This document shows positions 27,308 to 33,962 of a stretch of DNA of 64,000 bases, one piece after another. Below the pieces are notes generated by a model. The model saw only the letters and a list, made by a program, of their open reading frames with translations, did no database searches and was not told where the DNA came from. The stretch comes from RBC074 sp964470555 (lineage in GTDB: Bacteria; Acidobacteriota; Blastocatellia; RBC074), in NCBI GenBank assembly GCA_964470555.1, contig CAYYDG010000035.1, positions 14,451-78,450 of the forward strand. Reading direction: 5' to 3'. The translations under genes and the position numbers were made by a program. The first letter of the stretch is position 1. Every line of letters begins with the position of its first letter.

Positions 27308-30300
27308 TTACAATCCCAGTTGCTGGCTGCTGAGGTAATAATAAAGCCCTTGACGAGACATGAGTTCGTCGTGCGTACCTTGTTCGACGAGTTTGCCTTT
27401 TTCGATGACCAGAATCAGGTCGGCGTCGCGGATGGTGCTCAGCCGATGCGCGATGACGAACGACGTGCGGCCTTTGAACAATTGATCCATGTTTTCCTTG
27501 ACGGCTTTTTCCGATTCGGTGTCCAGCGCCGAAGTCGCTTCGTCGAAAATCAGTATCGGAGGTTTGTTGTAAACCGCGCGGGCAATCGCCAATCGTTGTC
27601 GTTGGCCGCCGGAAAGCGCGATGCCGGTTTCGCCGACGCGGGTTTCGTAACCCAGCGGCAGACGATCCACGAATTCATGCGCGTTGGCCACTTTGGCCGC
27701 CCAGATCACGCGATCAATTTCAGGCTCTTCTTCGCCAAACGCGACGTTGCGCGCGATGGTGTCGTCAAAGAGGTAATTTTCCTGCAACACAAAACCAATC
27801 TGGCGGCGCAGATCGCGGTAACGCAATTTCTTCTGCTCAACATCGTCAAAGAAAATCGCGCCTTCGGTCGGTTCCAGCATTCCGGCCAGGCATTTGACCA
27901 GAGTGGTTTTGCCGGAACCGCTGCGCCCAACGATGGCGACGGTTTTGCCGGCGGGAATGTCAATCGTAATGTCTTCCAGAATTTTCGCGCCTTCCGCTCC
28001 GCCGTAACTGAAGCTGAGGTTTTGCAACCTCACGCGGCCTTCCAGCGAATGAACAGGTTTCAGATGCGAATGATCGTGTCCCTGCTCAGGCTCCGATTCG
28101 AAAATGTCGTTCATGCGGTTGAGCAGCACCGAAGCGAATTGCCAGTTGTCCCACATCGAAAGCAGCGTCAGGATTGGCGCGTTGGCCATTGCCACCAGGC
28201 TGTTGAACGCGACCATTGCGCCGATGGTCATTTCGCCGCTCATGACGCGATTGGCGGCGACGAACAAAAACAACGCCATCGAAAGAAAGCCGACCGTTTG
28301 CACAGCGCCTTCGTAACCCATCATCAGGAAATTCGATTTGAATTGTTTTTTCGCCAGGCCGTGAAATTCGTTGAGCATCTTTTCGCGGAAACCGGATTCT
28401 GCGCCGAGCGCCTTGACGGTTTCTATGCCCTTGATCGCGTCAATCTGGTGCGAGCTGTATTTGCCGTAAGCTTCTTCGAGTTCGTCGAACATGGGGCCGA
28501 GCTGTTTGCTGGAATAACGCATCAAACCGGCGTAAAGCGGCGCGACCGCCAGAAACACCCCGGCCAGCATCGGCGAATAAAAGAACATCAACGTCACGGC
28601 GGCGGCGATTTGCGCAATTGAAGTCAGCCCGTTGACGCCGTTCTGCACCAGAAATTCGCGCACCTGCCGGATGCCCTGAATGCGCCGTTGAATGTCGCCG
28701 GTTTTGCGCGCGGTGAAATAACTGAGCGGCAGCGCCAGCAAACGTCGAGTAATGAAATCCAGCGAAGACGAATCCACGCGCACGGCGACGAAACTCAGCA
28801 AATAACGCTGCACCAGCATCGCCACGGTCATAAACACCAGCACGACCAGCATCGTGCCGATCATCATCGTCAACAGGCTGGAATCGTTTTCGACCAGCAC
28901 GCTGTCAACAATCACCTGGGTGAAAACCGGCAACAGCATCTGCAACGCGCTGACAATGACGGCCAGGCCGGTGGCTTTGGCAAAAATGCCTGTGAACGGT
29001 TTCAGAAAAGGCATCAACCAACCGAAACCGGCTGTGCTTTCCGGCGCCTGTTCAAAAGCTTCTGTGTAATCGAACAGCGCGGCGTAACCATTCCATTTTT
29101 CGTCCAATTCCTTGCGCGTGATTTTGCGAACAGAAGTCGCCGGATCGGCTATCCAGGCGTGCGTGTCGTTCACATCGAATAAAACCACCCAGTGGTAATT
29201 GTCCCAGTGAATGATCGCCGGCAAAGGCATCTGGCCGACGTTGTTTTTTGAAGCCTTGACCGAACGCGCAGCCAGCCCCAGAGCTTCCGCTCCGCTGCAC
29301 AACCCGCGCAAACTGGTTCCGTCGGTTGCGGTGTTGACCAATTGCCTGATGCGCGTGATCGAAACCTTGCGACCAAAATAACGACAGACCATGGCCAGAC
29401 TGGCTGCGCCGCAATCCATTTCGTCAATCTGCCGAACGTGCGGAAAGCTGCGCACCCGTTTTCCGGTTTTGACGAAATGGCCGTCTTCGGTGGCGAACGG
29501 TCCAAGCTGAGTGGCGGTTTTGCGTTCGTCCAATTGTCGCGGGCCAACCTGTTCGACGGGTTCGGCGTTGGCGGGCAAAATCTCCTGAGCGAAATCCAGC
29601 GGCAATCGCGCAGTCTTTTTGTATTCGTAACCGGCGACGCGCTCTTCGATCTTCGCTTTGAATTCCGGGAATCCGGCGTACAGTTTGCCGAACGTCGTTT
29701 CGTTGATGCGTATCAACCGGCAATCGGTCAGGGCTTCTACCGTTGCGCGACGCGGTTCGTTGCGAACGATGGAACGTTCACCGAACAAATCGCCTTTGCG
29801 CAGATAAGCCAGTTCGCGTTGGCGCGCGCCTGCGGTTTCCCACACCTTCAAACGGCCTTCTTCGACCAGAAACATGGGGCCGACGGCGTCGCCCTGTCGC
29901 ATGACGATTTCGCCCGATTTGACCGTGACGATTTCGGATTCCAGCGCCAGCAGTTTCAACGCCGCGGCCGGCAGCTTGGACAACGGCGTGTAAAGTTTGA
30001 TGAAATTCGCCAGTTGGCGATGTCGCTGTTCGATGTCGAAATAATTTTTGATTTCGGGATGATTGGCCAGCAAGGCCTGAAACAACGCCGGGTCGAGTTT
30101 GTAAGTCTGGACGTCGCTGCTGGCGCGCACGGTGGTCTGGCGTTTGCCGCCGTTGTTCAACGCCGACGGATCGAGCAATCCGGTCGCGCCGAAGGTTTCG
30201 CCGGGTTTCAACACGCTCAACGGAATTTCTTCGCCGTTCGCGCCGCGTTTGACCATGCGCGCGCGACCTTCGGCCAGAACGTACACGGCGTCTGCTTCAT

Positions 30301-30433
30301 CGCCTTCGGTGACTATGTCTCCGCCAAAAGCGAAGCTGGCCGGGACGAAACAATCCATCACCAACCGTTTCAGGTCTTCGGGCAAAAACATCATCATCGG
30401 CAATTCTTCCAGCGTGATTCGTTTGTCAGTCAT
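27308..30433 (-). CDS. Peptidase C39 ABC exporter with two cNMP-binding domains
   Basis: 1041 residues from the ATG at 30433, which overlaps the upstream stop as ATGA; a longer frame is open but unsupported. Order: cNMP-binding domain 1 (about 20-130); cNMP-binding domain 2 (about 150-260) with a phosphate-binding cassette GERSIVRNEPRRATV; C39 peptidase (about 325-460) with Gln335, Cys341 in QIDEMDCGAAS, His414 and Asp430; six-helix membrane domain (about 480-770); nucleotide-binding domain with GRSGSGKT (836-843), LSGGQ (940-944), ILIFDE (960-965) and His996. C39 exporters cut leaders after Gly-Gly and export the cargo. Its substrates are most likely the four Gly-Gly precursors encoded divergently at 31860-33830. 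The cNMP domains suggest gating by a second messenger (inference); they recall cyanobacterial HetC-like proteins. Confidence 0.93.
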   Translation of the reverse strand: MTDKRITLEELPMMMFLPEDLKRLVMDCFVPASFAFGGDIVTEGDEADAVYVLAEGRARMVKRGANGEEIPLSVLKPGETFGATGLLDPSALNNGGKRQTTVRASSDVQTYKLDPALFQALLANHPEIKNYFDIEQRHRQLANFIKLYTPLSKLPAAALKLLALESEIVTVKSGEIVMRQGDAVGPMFLVEEGRLKVWETAGARQRELAYLRKGDLFGERSIVRNEPRRATVEALTDCRLIRINETTFGKLYAGFPEFKAKIEERVAGYEYKKTARLPLDFAQEILPANAEPVEQVGPRQLDERKTATQLGPFATEDGHFVKTGKRVRSFPHVRQIDEMDCGAASLAMVCRYFGRKVSITRIRQLVNTATDGTSLRGLCSGAEALGLAARSVKASKNNVGQMPLPAIIHWDNYHWVVLFDVNDTHAWIADPATSVRKITRKELDEKWNGYAALFDYTEAFEQAPESTAGFGWLMPFLKPFTGIFAKATGLAVIVSALQMLLPVFTQVIVDSVLVENDSSLLTMMIGTMLVVLVFMTVAMLVQRYLLSFVAVRVDSSSLDFITRRLLALPLSYFTARKTGDIQRRIQGIRQVREFLVQNGVNGLTSIAQIAAAVTLMFFYSPMLAGVFLAVAPLYAGLMRYSSKQLGPMFDELEEAYGKYSSHQIDAIKGIETVKALGAESGFREKMLNEFHGLAKKQFKSNFLMMGYEGAVQTVGFLSMALFLFVAANRVMSGEMTIGAMVAFNSLVAMANAPILTLLSMWDNWQFASVLLNRMNDIFESEPEQGHDHSHLKPVHSLEGRVRLQNLSFSYGGAEGAKILEDITIDIPAGKTVAIVGRSGSGKTTLVKCLAGMLEPTEGAIFFDDVEQKKLRYRDLRRQIGFVLQENYLFDDTIARNVAFGEEEPEIDRVIWAAKVANAHEFVDRLPLGYETRVGETGIALSGGQRQRLAIARAVYNKPPILIFDEATSALDTESEKAVKENMDQLFKGRTSFVIAHRLSTIRDADLILVIEKGKLVEQGTHDELMSRQGLYYYLSSQQLGL

Positions 30434-31380
30434 TGCATGCTCCACTTCACTCGTTCGTTGATGGCCTGATTCATCAATCCGGCGATGATTGCGTTTTCGG
30501 CGCGCCGCAGGATCAGCGGGTCGTCGCCCGAAGGCATGACCTTTTCCAAAACCGCAAAGACCGGAAAGCCGTCGCGGTATTTCAACGGCCCCAGCCAATC
30601 GCCCACGCGCGCGGCCAGAAAGTGCGGGCGCAGATTCGCTTCGATTTCGTCCAGATAAAAATTCCATTCGCGGATTTCGCTGCGCGCGTTGACAGCGACT
30701 TCTTCCAGAGTCAAACCGTCTTCGGTCACGCACCAGGCGGCTTCACGAGCGGCGCGCTCTTCGGCAAACCACAGGTAACGGCAATCGAATCGCACCCAGT
30801 CCAGACGATGGTCTGCGATTTTGGCCTGCACACGTTGCTCGGTGACTGATTGTCGTCTGGTTTGTTGAAATTCGGATTCGATGCGAGCGACCAGTTCGCG
30901 CGACGAACCCGTAGCCGCATCCAGCGAACCGGATTTGGCGGCAATCGCCGAACGTCCGGCCAGTTCCCCCGCCCACTGCGCCAGCAGATCGGAACAAACG
31001 GCGTGTTTGCGCATGACGGCGGCGACGGCTTCGTCGCTGACTGTATGCGCAGCGACGATTTCATCCAGATTGTTCGCCCAGCGTTCGGCGAGCAATTGTC
31101 CGCGCAGATAATTCGTCAAATCCTCCATCGTCAATTCCCAGCGGTCCAACCAGGCTTGCGTTTCTTCGCCGCTGATCAAATTGTGCGCGTAACGAAACGC
31201 CGTGACGGATTCGCGGATTTCTTTTTGGCTTGGAGGCTGATTGGTTTCGGCGGCGAATTTCAAACAAGCCAGCATCTGCCGATTACGTTCGGCCAACTGC
31301 GCCCATTCGCCCCAAACTTCAGCGGCGGCGATGATTTCATCCCATCCAAATTGAGTGTCGTTGATCGAAAACATCGTCAT
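30430..31380 (-). CDS. PpiC/SurA-like protein of peptide export locus
   Basis: 316 residues, no signal peptide. The N-terminal two thirds are helical (SurA-N-like), with LDRWELTMEDLTNYLRGQLL and ERWANNLDEIVAAHTVSDEA. The C-terminal part has LGPLKYRDGFPVFAVLEKVM, resembling the end of a PpiC parvulin domain, although the typical parvulin His pair is not obvious, so enzymatic activity is doubtful. Similar proteins sit beside C39 exporters in cyanobacteria. It is the first gene of the exporter operon and overlaps it by 4 bp. AAAGGAAG precedes the ATG. It may chaperone or present the precursors. A shared promoter motif lies 28 bp upstream. Confidence 0.72.
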   Translation of the reverse strand: MTMFSINDTQFGWDEIIAAAEVWGEWAQLAERNRQMLACLKFAAETNQPPSQKEIRESVTAFRYAHNLISGEETQAWLDRWELTMEDLTNYLRGQLLAERWANNLDEIVAAHTVSDEAVAAVMRKHAVCSDLLAQWAGELAGRSAIAAKSGSLDAATGSSRELVARIESEFQQTRRQSVTEQRVQAKIADHRLDWVRFDCRYLWFAEERAAREAAWCVTEDGLTLEEVAVNARSEIREWNFYLDEIEANLRPHFLAARVGDWLGPLKYRDGFPVFAVLEKVMPSGDDPLILRRAENAIIAGLMNQAINERVKWSMQ

Positions 31381-31407
31381 AACTTCCTTTCTTCCGGTTG
31401 CTTCATT

Positions 31408-31455
31408 TGTTAAGGCGCAGATAGACGGCGAAAACTATCATCGGCAGAAAAAAAT
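31408..31455 (-). promoter_or_regulatory. Shared promoter motif, copy A (exporter operon)
   Basis: On the minus strand: a T-rich tract, ATGATAGTTTTCG, then CTGCGCCTTAACA. The distance from ATGATAG to TTAACA is 28 nt, exactly as in copies B, C and D in front of the precursor genes. It lies 28 bp before the PpiC-like start codon. Confidence 0.7.
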
Positions 31456-31464
31456 ATAGCTGCG

Positions 31465-31489
31465 TCCGACAATCTGCCAGATTGTCGGA
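31465..31489. repeat. Palindrome TCCGACAAT-CTGCCAG-ATTGTCGGA
   Basis: A 25-bp palindrome of the GACAAGCTGCCAGCTTGTC type, here with AAT/ATT in place of AAG/CTT. Related copies are at 31691-31711, 35223-35247 and 35283-35311, all around the peptide cassette. Confidence 0.65.
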
Positions 31490-31568
31490 GTTTCGACGGC
31501 CAAGAATAGCTCTTTTGGCTATGTTTAGATCGCTTTTCATTCGAGTGTACGGAAGATTCAACAATTCA

Positions 31569-31650
31569 ACACAAAGATTCAAAGGATCAAAGGTTCAAAG
31601 ACCGATCAACACTGCCAGTTACTCTTCTTTGACCCCTTGATCCTTTGACC
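31569..31650. repeat. Decayed TCAAAGGA/T repeat with inverted arms
   Basis: ATTCAAAGGATCAAAGGTTC (8-bp period) on the left is mirrored by CTTTGACCCCTTGATCCTTT on the right after a spacer of about 30 bp. It lies between the exporter promoter and the first precursor gene. Confidence 0.7.
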
Positions 31651-31690
31651 ATTTGCGTTAAACCATACATCCATTTGCAAACCGGTCTAA

Positions 31691-31711
31691 GGACAAGCTG
31701 GCAGCTTGTCC
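31691..31711. repeat. Palindrome GGACAAGCTGGCAGCTTGTC-C
   Basis: A 21-bp palindrome of the same family as 35223-35247 and 35283-35311, 14 bp before the A tract of promoter motif copy B. Confidence 0.65.
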
Positions 31712-31724
31712 GACTTTTTTCTCC

Positions 31725-31797
31725 AAAAAAAATTCTGGCCGATGATAGTTTTGACTGTTCATCTTCGCCTTTGACGTTGAGCGCGAAAGGATCGCGC
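31725..31797 (+). promoter_or_regulatory. Shared promoter motif, copy B, with leader hairpin
   Basis: An A8 tract, then ATGATAGTTTT (31742-31752) and CTTCGCCTTTGACG (31763-31776), a diverged version of the TTAACA box at the same 28-nt spacing. A hairpin GCGCG-aaaggat-CGCGC (31781-31797) follows. It precedes the first precursor gene by about 60 bp. Confidence 0.65.
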
Positions 31798-31859
31798 CGA
31801 AAAGACGACGCGGGAAATGACCCGCTCGTGGATGAAAACGCCAAATATGGAGATAAGTT

Positions 31860-32225
31860 ATGAGCATCAAAAACGAAGAAGTAATCAACGAGACGACACA
31901 ACCGGAAGAAATGATTACCGCCAACCAACCACAGAATGAATCGCTCGACGATCTGGCGGTCGAAAATGACTCCGAGGTCAAAGGCGGGCCTGGCGTCTCC
32001 GGCGGCGGCATCTATGTGAACCACAACGAGACATTCGCAGACGATCAAGATGTTGACGACTGCACGATCATTTACCTGAACGCAGCCGTGCGCGATTTAC
32101 CGGCGACGGAATTGGCTGCGGGCGAAGTGCGCGGCGGCATAGCAAAACCAGCGGAAACGATGCCTGCTTTGCGGCCTCCGCCGCCACAGTTGCCGCCCGA
32201 CCCTCCAAAACCAATTCTTCTATAA
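31860..32225 (+). CDS. Gly-Gly leader precursor peptide 1 (two leader sites)
   Basis: 121 residues, acidic, no signal peptide, GGAG upstream of the ATG. A leader-like segment LDDLAVENDSEVKGGP puts a Gly-Gly at 42-43. A second site, RDLPATELAAGEVRGG, lies at 92-93. If both are cut, the products are a roughly 50-residue piece containing NHNET and the protein's only Cys (68), and a 28-residue proline-rich tail (PALRPPPPQLPPDPPKPILL). The Asp-Leu to Gly-Gly spacing is 10 or 12 residues at all seven sites of this locus. It is the first of four such genes and should be a substrate of the C39 exporter. Cargo activity unknown. Confidence 0.75.
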   Translation: MSIKNEEVINETTQPEEMITANQPQNESLDDLAVENDSEVKGGPGVSGGGIYVNHNETFADDQDVDDCTIIYLNAAVRDLPATELAAGEVRGGIAKPAETMPALRPPPPQLPPDPPKPILL

Positions 32226-32238
32226 GCTCTGTGCGAAA

Positions 32239-32270
32239 GGCGTGAAGGAAATTCCTTCACGTCTTTTTTG
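32239..32270 (+). terminator. Terminator after precursor 1
   Basis: CGTGAAGGAA/TTCCTTCACG hairpin followed by TCTTTTTTG. The same GGCGTGAAGGAA wording recurs in the terminator after precursor 3, so the units look like duplicates. Confidence 0.85.
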
Positions 32271-32287
32271 CATTGGAGTCAAGGCTT

Positions 32288-32514
32288 AGAGGTTGTTTGG
32301 AAAGTCTGTTGCTGTCGCTGAAGGCGACAAAGTCGGTAGCGTTGGGCAACGCCGAACGGAAAGGTAGCAGACCGACTTACCCTGAAAGGGTCACGGTCAT
32401 TAGTCGTGTATGACCCTTTCAGGGTCAATGGCTATCACAACTCTTTCGTTGGGTTTCACCCAACGCTACTGACTTTATCCGCTTCGCGGAAAGGAAGGCT
32501 TTCCAAACAGCTTA
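32288..32514. repeat. MITE-like element of about 227 bp with long imperfect TIRs
   Basis: The ends read TGTTTGGAAAG inwards. Inside, AAAGTC-GTAGCGTTGGG on the left is matched by the complement on the right, giving arms of about 70 bp with mismatches. The centre has TGACCCTTTCAGGGTCA-like palindromic sequence (CCCTGAAAGGGTCA and TGACCCTTTCAGGGT). No coding capacity. It separates precursor genes 1 and 2. Confidence 0.7.
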
Positions 32515-32531
32515 TTATTCCCCTCAACCCC

Positions 32532-32604
32532 AAAAAAAGTTTTCCCGGATGATAGTTTTCGCAGCTTCCTTGCGCCTTAACAGGTGAGCGAGATGAAACG
32601 CTCA
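32532..32604 (+). promoter_or_regulatory. Shared promoter motif, copy C, with leader hairpin
   Basis: A7 tract, GATGATAGTTTTCGC (32548-32562), CTTGCGCCTTAACA (32569-32582), with the common 28-nt spacing. The hairpin TGAGCG-agatgaaa-CGCTCA (32585-32604) follows directly. The next gene start is 83 bp downstream. Confidence 0.75.
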
Positions 32605-32686
32605 ATAACAAAGCGGCACGGTTTCTGGTCGAGGCATACCACAGACAAAGCCGCTCGGAACCAAACCATCAAACAAGGAGAACAAA

Positions 32687-32857
32687 ATGAACGAACAGGA
32701 AATCAAACAGAATTCGCAAGAAACCATCCAGGAAGCAATCGAACCCAAAACCGAAGCATTGCGCGATTTGAATCCGGACGACACCGCAACTGAGGCTGTC
32801 AAAGGAGGCCCATTTGACGGATATATGTGGGCCACTGATCCACGTCCACGCCGGTAG
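32687..32857 (+). CDS. Gly-Gly leader precursor peptide 2
   Basis: 56 residues, with AAGGAG seven bases before the ATG. The leader runs MNEQEIKQNSQETIQE..., then LRDLNPDDTATEAVKGG with Gly-Gly at 40-41. The predicted cargo is a 15-residue peptide, PFDGYMWATDPRPRR, rich in aromatic, Pro and Arg residues and without Cys. It is the simplest of the four precursors and the best candidate for a secreted signal or modified peptide. Downstream is a weak stem (TGGCGTGAGGC/GCTTGCGTCA, 32874-32900) rather than a strong terminator, so it may be co-transcribed with precursor 3, which has no promoter motif of its own. Confidence 0.75.
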   Translation: MNEQEIKQNSQETIQEAIEPKTEALRDLNPDDTATEAVKGGPFDGYMWATDPRPRR

Positions 32858-32947
32858 ATGAATCCACCGACTGCTGGCGTGAGGCGTAAAAGCTTGCGTC
32901 AGACAGGAAACTCACAAACAACAAACATTCAACTGAAGGAGATTGAG

Positions 32948-33160
32948 ATGAACAACCAGCAAATCGAAAGCATCAACCCGACGAACGAAATCAACGATTT
33001 GGAATCGAACAACCCAGAGGAAATCAAAGGCGGCCAGACACGCGAGCATATTCTGCTGGCACGTCAAAATCGCGGCGTCACGAGCGGAGACGCCAATCAA
33101 GATGGCTCCGCATCCGGTTCGGATTTCATACTCTGGCGCAGGAATTTTGGTAGCAATTGA
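32948..33160 (+). CDS. Gly-Gly leader precursor peptide 3 with dockerin-like cargo
   Basis: 70 residues from the ATG at 32948 (AAGGAG seven bases upstream; the longer frame is rejected). Leader: INDLESNNPEEIKGG, Gly-Gly at 28-29. The 41-residue cargo ends SGDANQDGSASGSDFILWRR followed by NFGSN. The pattern GDxNxDGxxxGxDFxxWxRNxG is that of one type-I dockerin/EF-hand calcium loop, as in planctomycete and acidobacterial surface proteins. A single loop exported by a C39 transporter is unusual. It follows precursor 2 by 90 bp, without its own promoter motif. Confidence 0.75.
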   Translation: MNNQQIESINPTNEINDLESNNPEEIKGGQTREHILLARQNRGVTSGDANQDGSASGSDFILWRRNFGSN

Positions 33161-33170
33161 AATTGATTCA

Positions 33171-33199
33171 GAGGCGTGAAGGAATCCCCTTCACGCCTC
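33171..33199 (+). terminator. Terminator after precursor 3
   Basis: GAGGCGTGAAGG pairs with CCTTCACGCCTC around a 5-nt loop, followed by TTCGTTTATTTT. Near copy of the hairpin after precursor 1. Confidence 0.8.
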
Positions 33200-33231
33200 T
33201 TCGTTTATTTTGCCAAGCTCTGCGTCGTCGC

Positions 33232-33305
33232 AAAAACTTTTTTATCCGAATGATAGTTTTCGCCTTCGACTTGCGCCTTAACAGTCGAACGCAATGAAGC
33301 GTTCG
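33232..33305 (+). promoter_or_regulatory. Shared promoter motif, copy D, with leader hairpin
   Basis: A5 and T tracts, AATGATAGTTTTCGCC (33249-33264), CTTGCGCCTTAACA (33270-33283), same 28-nt spacing. The hairpin is CGAACGC-aatgaa-GCGTTCG (33286-33305), a perfect 7-bp stem whose bases differ from copies B and C while pairing is kept. Confidence 0.75.
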
Positions 33306-33341
33306 CAAATTAAACCGAAACCACAAAAGGAGATAACTGAA

Positions 33342-33830
33342 ATGAATAACCAAGACACTACCAACGAATCAATCATCATCGAAGACCTGAACGTCGAAAA
33401 CGCTGAAGAGGTCAAGGGCGGCCCGACGCTGAAAGTAAAACGCGACCTGGTCATGAAATCCTCCGTCGCAGAATCCGGTAATGGCGACAATTCGTTGCAG
33501 GGCGTTTCGCTCAACCACAACGAAACCGTCAGCGAAGACAACGCCGAAATTGAAGACCTGGCCGTCGAAAAAGCTGAAGAGGTCAAGGGCGGCCCGACGC
33601 CGAAACTAAAACGCGACCTGGTTCTGAAATCCTCCGTCGCAGAATCCGGGAATGGCGACAATTCGTTGCAGGGCGTTTCGCCCAACCACAACGAAACCGT
33701 CAGCGAAGACAATGAAGCTGTAACTGAAAACATTGATGATCTGCCGGTCAGCGACGAACAGAGTTCGGAAATCGCTGGCGGTCTGCTGGTTCCTGCCGTG
33801 CAAAAAGTCCGCGAGGCCGCTGCCAGATAA
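33342..33830 (+). CDS. Tandem Gly-Gly precursor 4 (three leader sites, two repeated cargos)
   Basis: 162 residues from the ATG at 33342 (AAGGAG upstream; a 16-residue extension is rejected). Leader-like segments EDLNVENAEEVKGG (Gly-Gly 26-27), EDLAVEKAEEVKGG (83-84) and DDLPVSDEQSSEIAGG (146-147). The first two start nearly identical 57-residue units whose cargo runs PT-K-KRDLV-KSSVAESGNG, then NHNET before the next leader. The third releases LLVPAVQKVREAAAR (15 residues). The 171-bp DNA repeat is almost identical, so the duplication is recent. Cutting at all sites would give two near-identical cargos and one short cationic peptide. No Cys in the protein. Confidence 0.78.
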   Translation: MNNQDTTNESIIIEDLNVENAEEVKGGPTLKVKRDLVMKSSVAESGNGDNSLQGVSLNHNETVSEDNAEIEDLAVEKAEEVKGGPTPKLKRDLVLKSSVAESGNGDNSLQGVSPNHNETVSEDNEAVTENIDDLPVSDEQSSEIAGGLLVPAVQKVREAAAR

Positions 33831-33901
33831 CAGGCTGCCGCCGGAAACGACGGCGCAGTCAAAGTCAGGCACAGCGATCTGTCCTGATACAACTTCCTAT
33901 C

Positions 33902-33936
33902 GCGCGGCGATGAATTCATCGCCGCGCATGGTTTTT
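33902..33936 (+). terminator. Terminator after precursor 4
   Basis: A 26-bp palindrome, GCGCGGCGATGA and its mirror, followed by ATGGTTTTTC. Some read-through into the HlyD gene 27 bp later is likely, since that gene lacks a visible promoter. Confidence 0.75.
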
Positions 33937-33962
33937 CAAGTTCAATCGAATGGAGATTCATT

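Noticed and set aside
27320..30469. Long plus-strand frames (433 and 375 codons) opposite the exporter gene
   Set aside because: Antisense shadows caused by G+C-biased codon use; the minus strand carries all domain motifs.
30434..30733. 100-residue N-terminal extension of the exporter frame
   Set aside because: Arg/Gly-rich translation of the PpiC-like gene in another frame; ATGA overlap at 30430-30433 marks the real start.
31408..33283. Shared promoter motif as a sigma-54 site
   Set aside because: No GG-N10-GC pair at -24/-12 in any of the four copies, and no enhancer-binding protein gene nearby.
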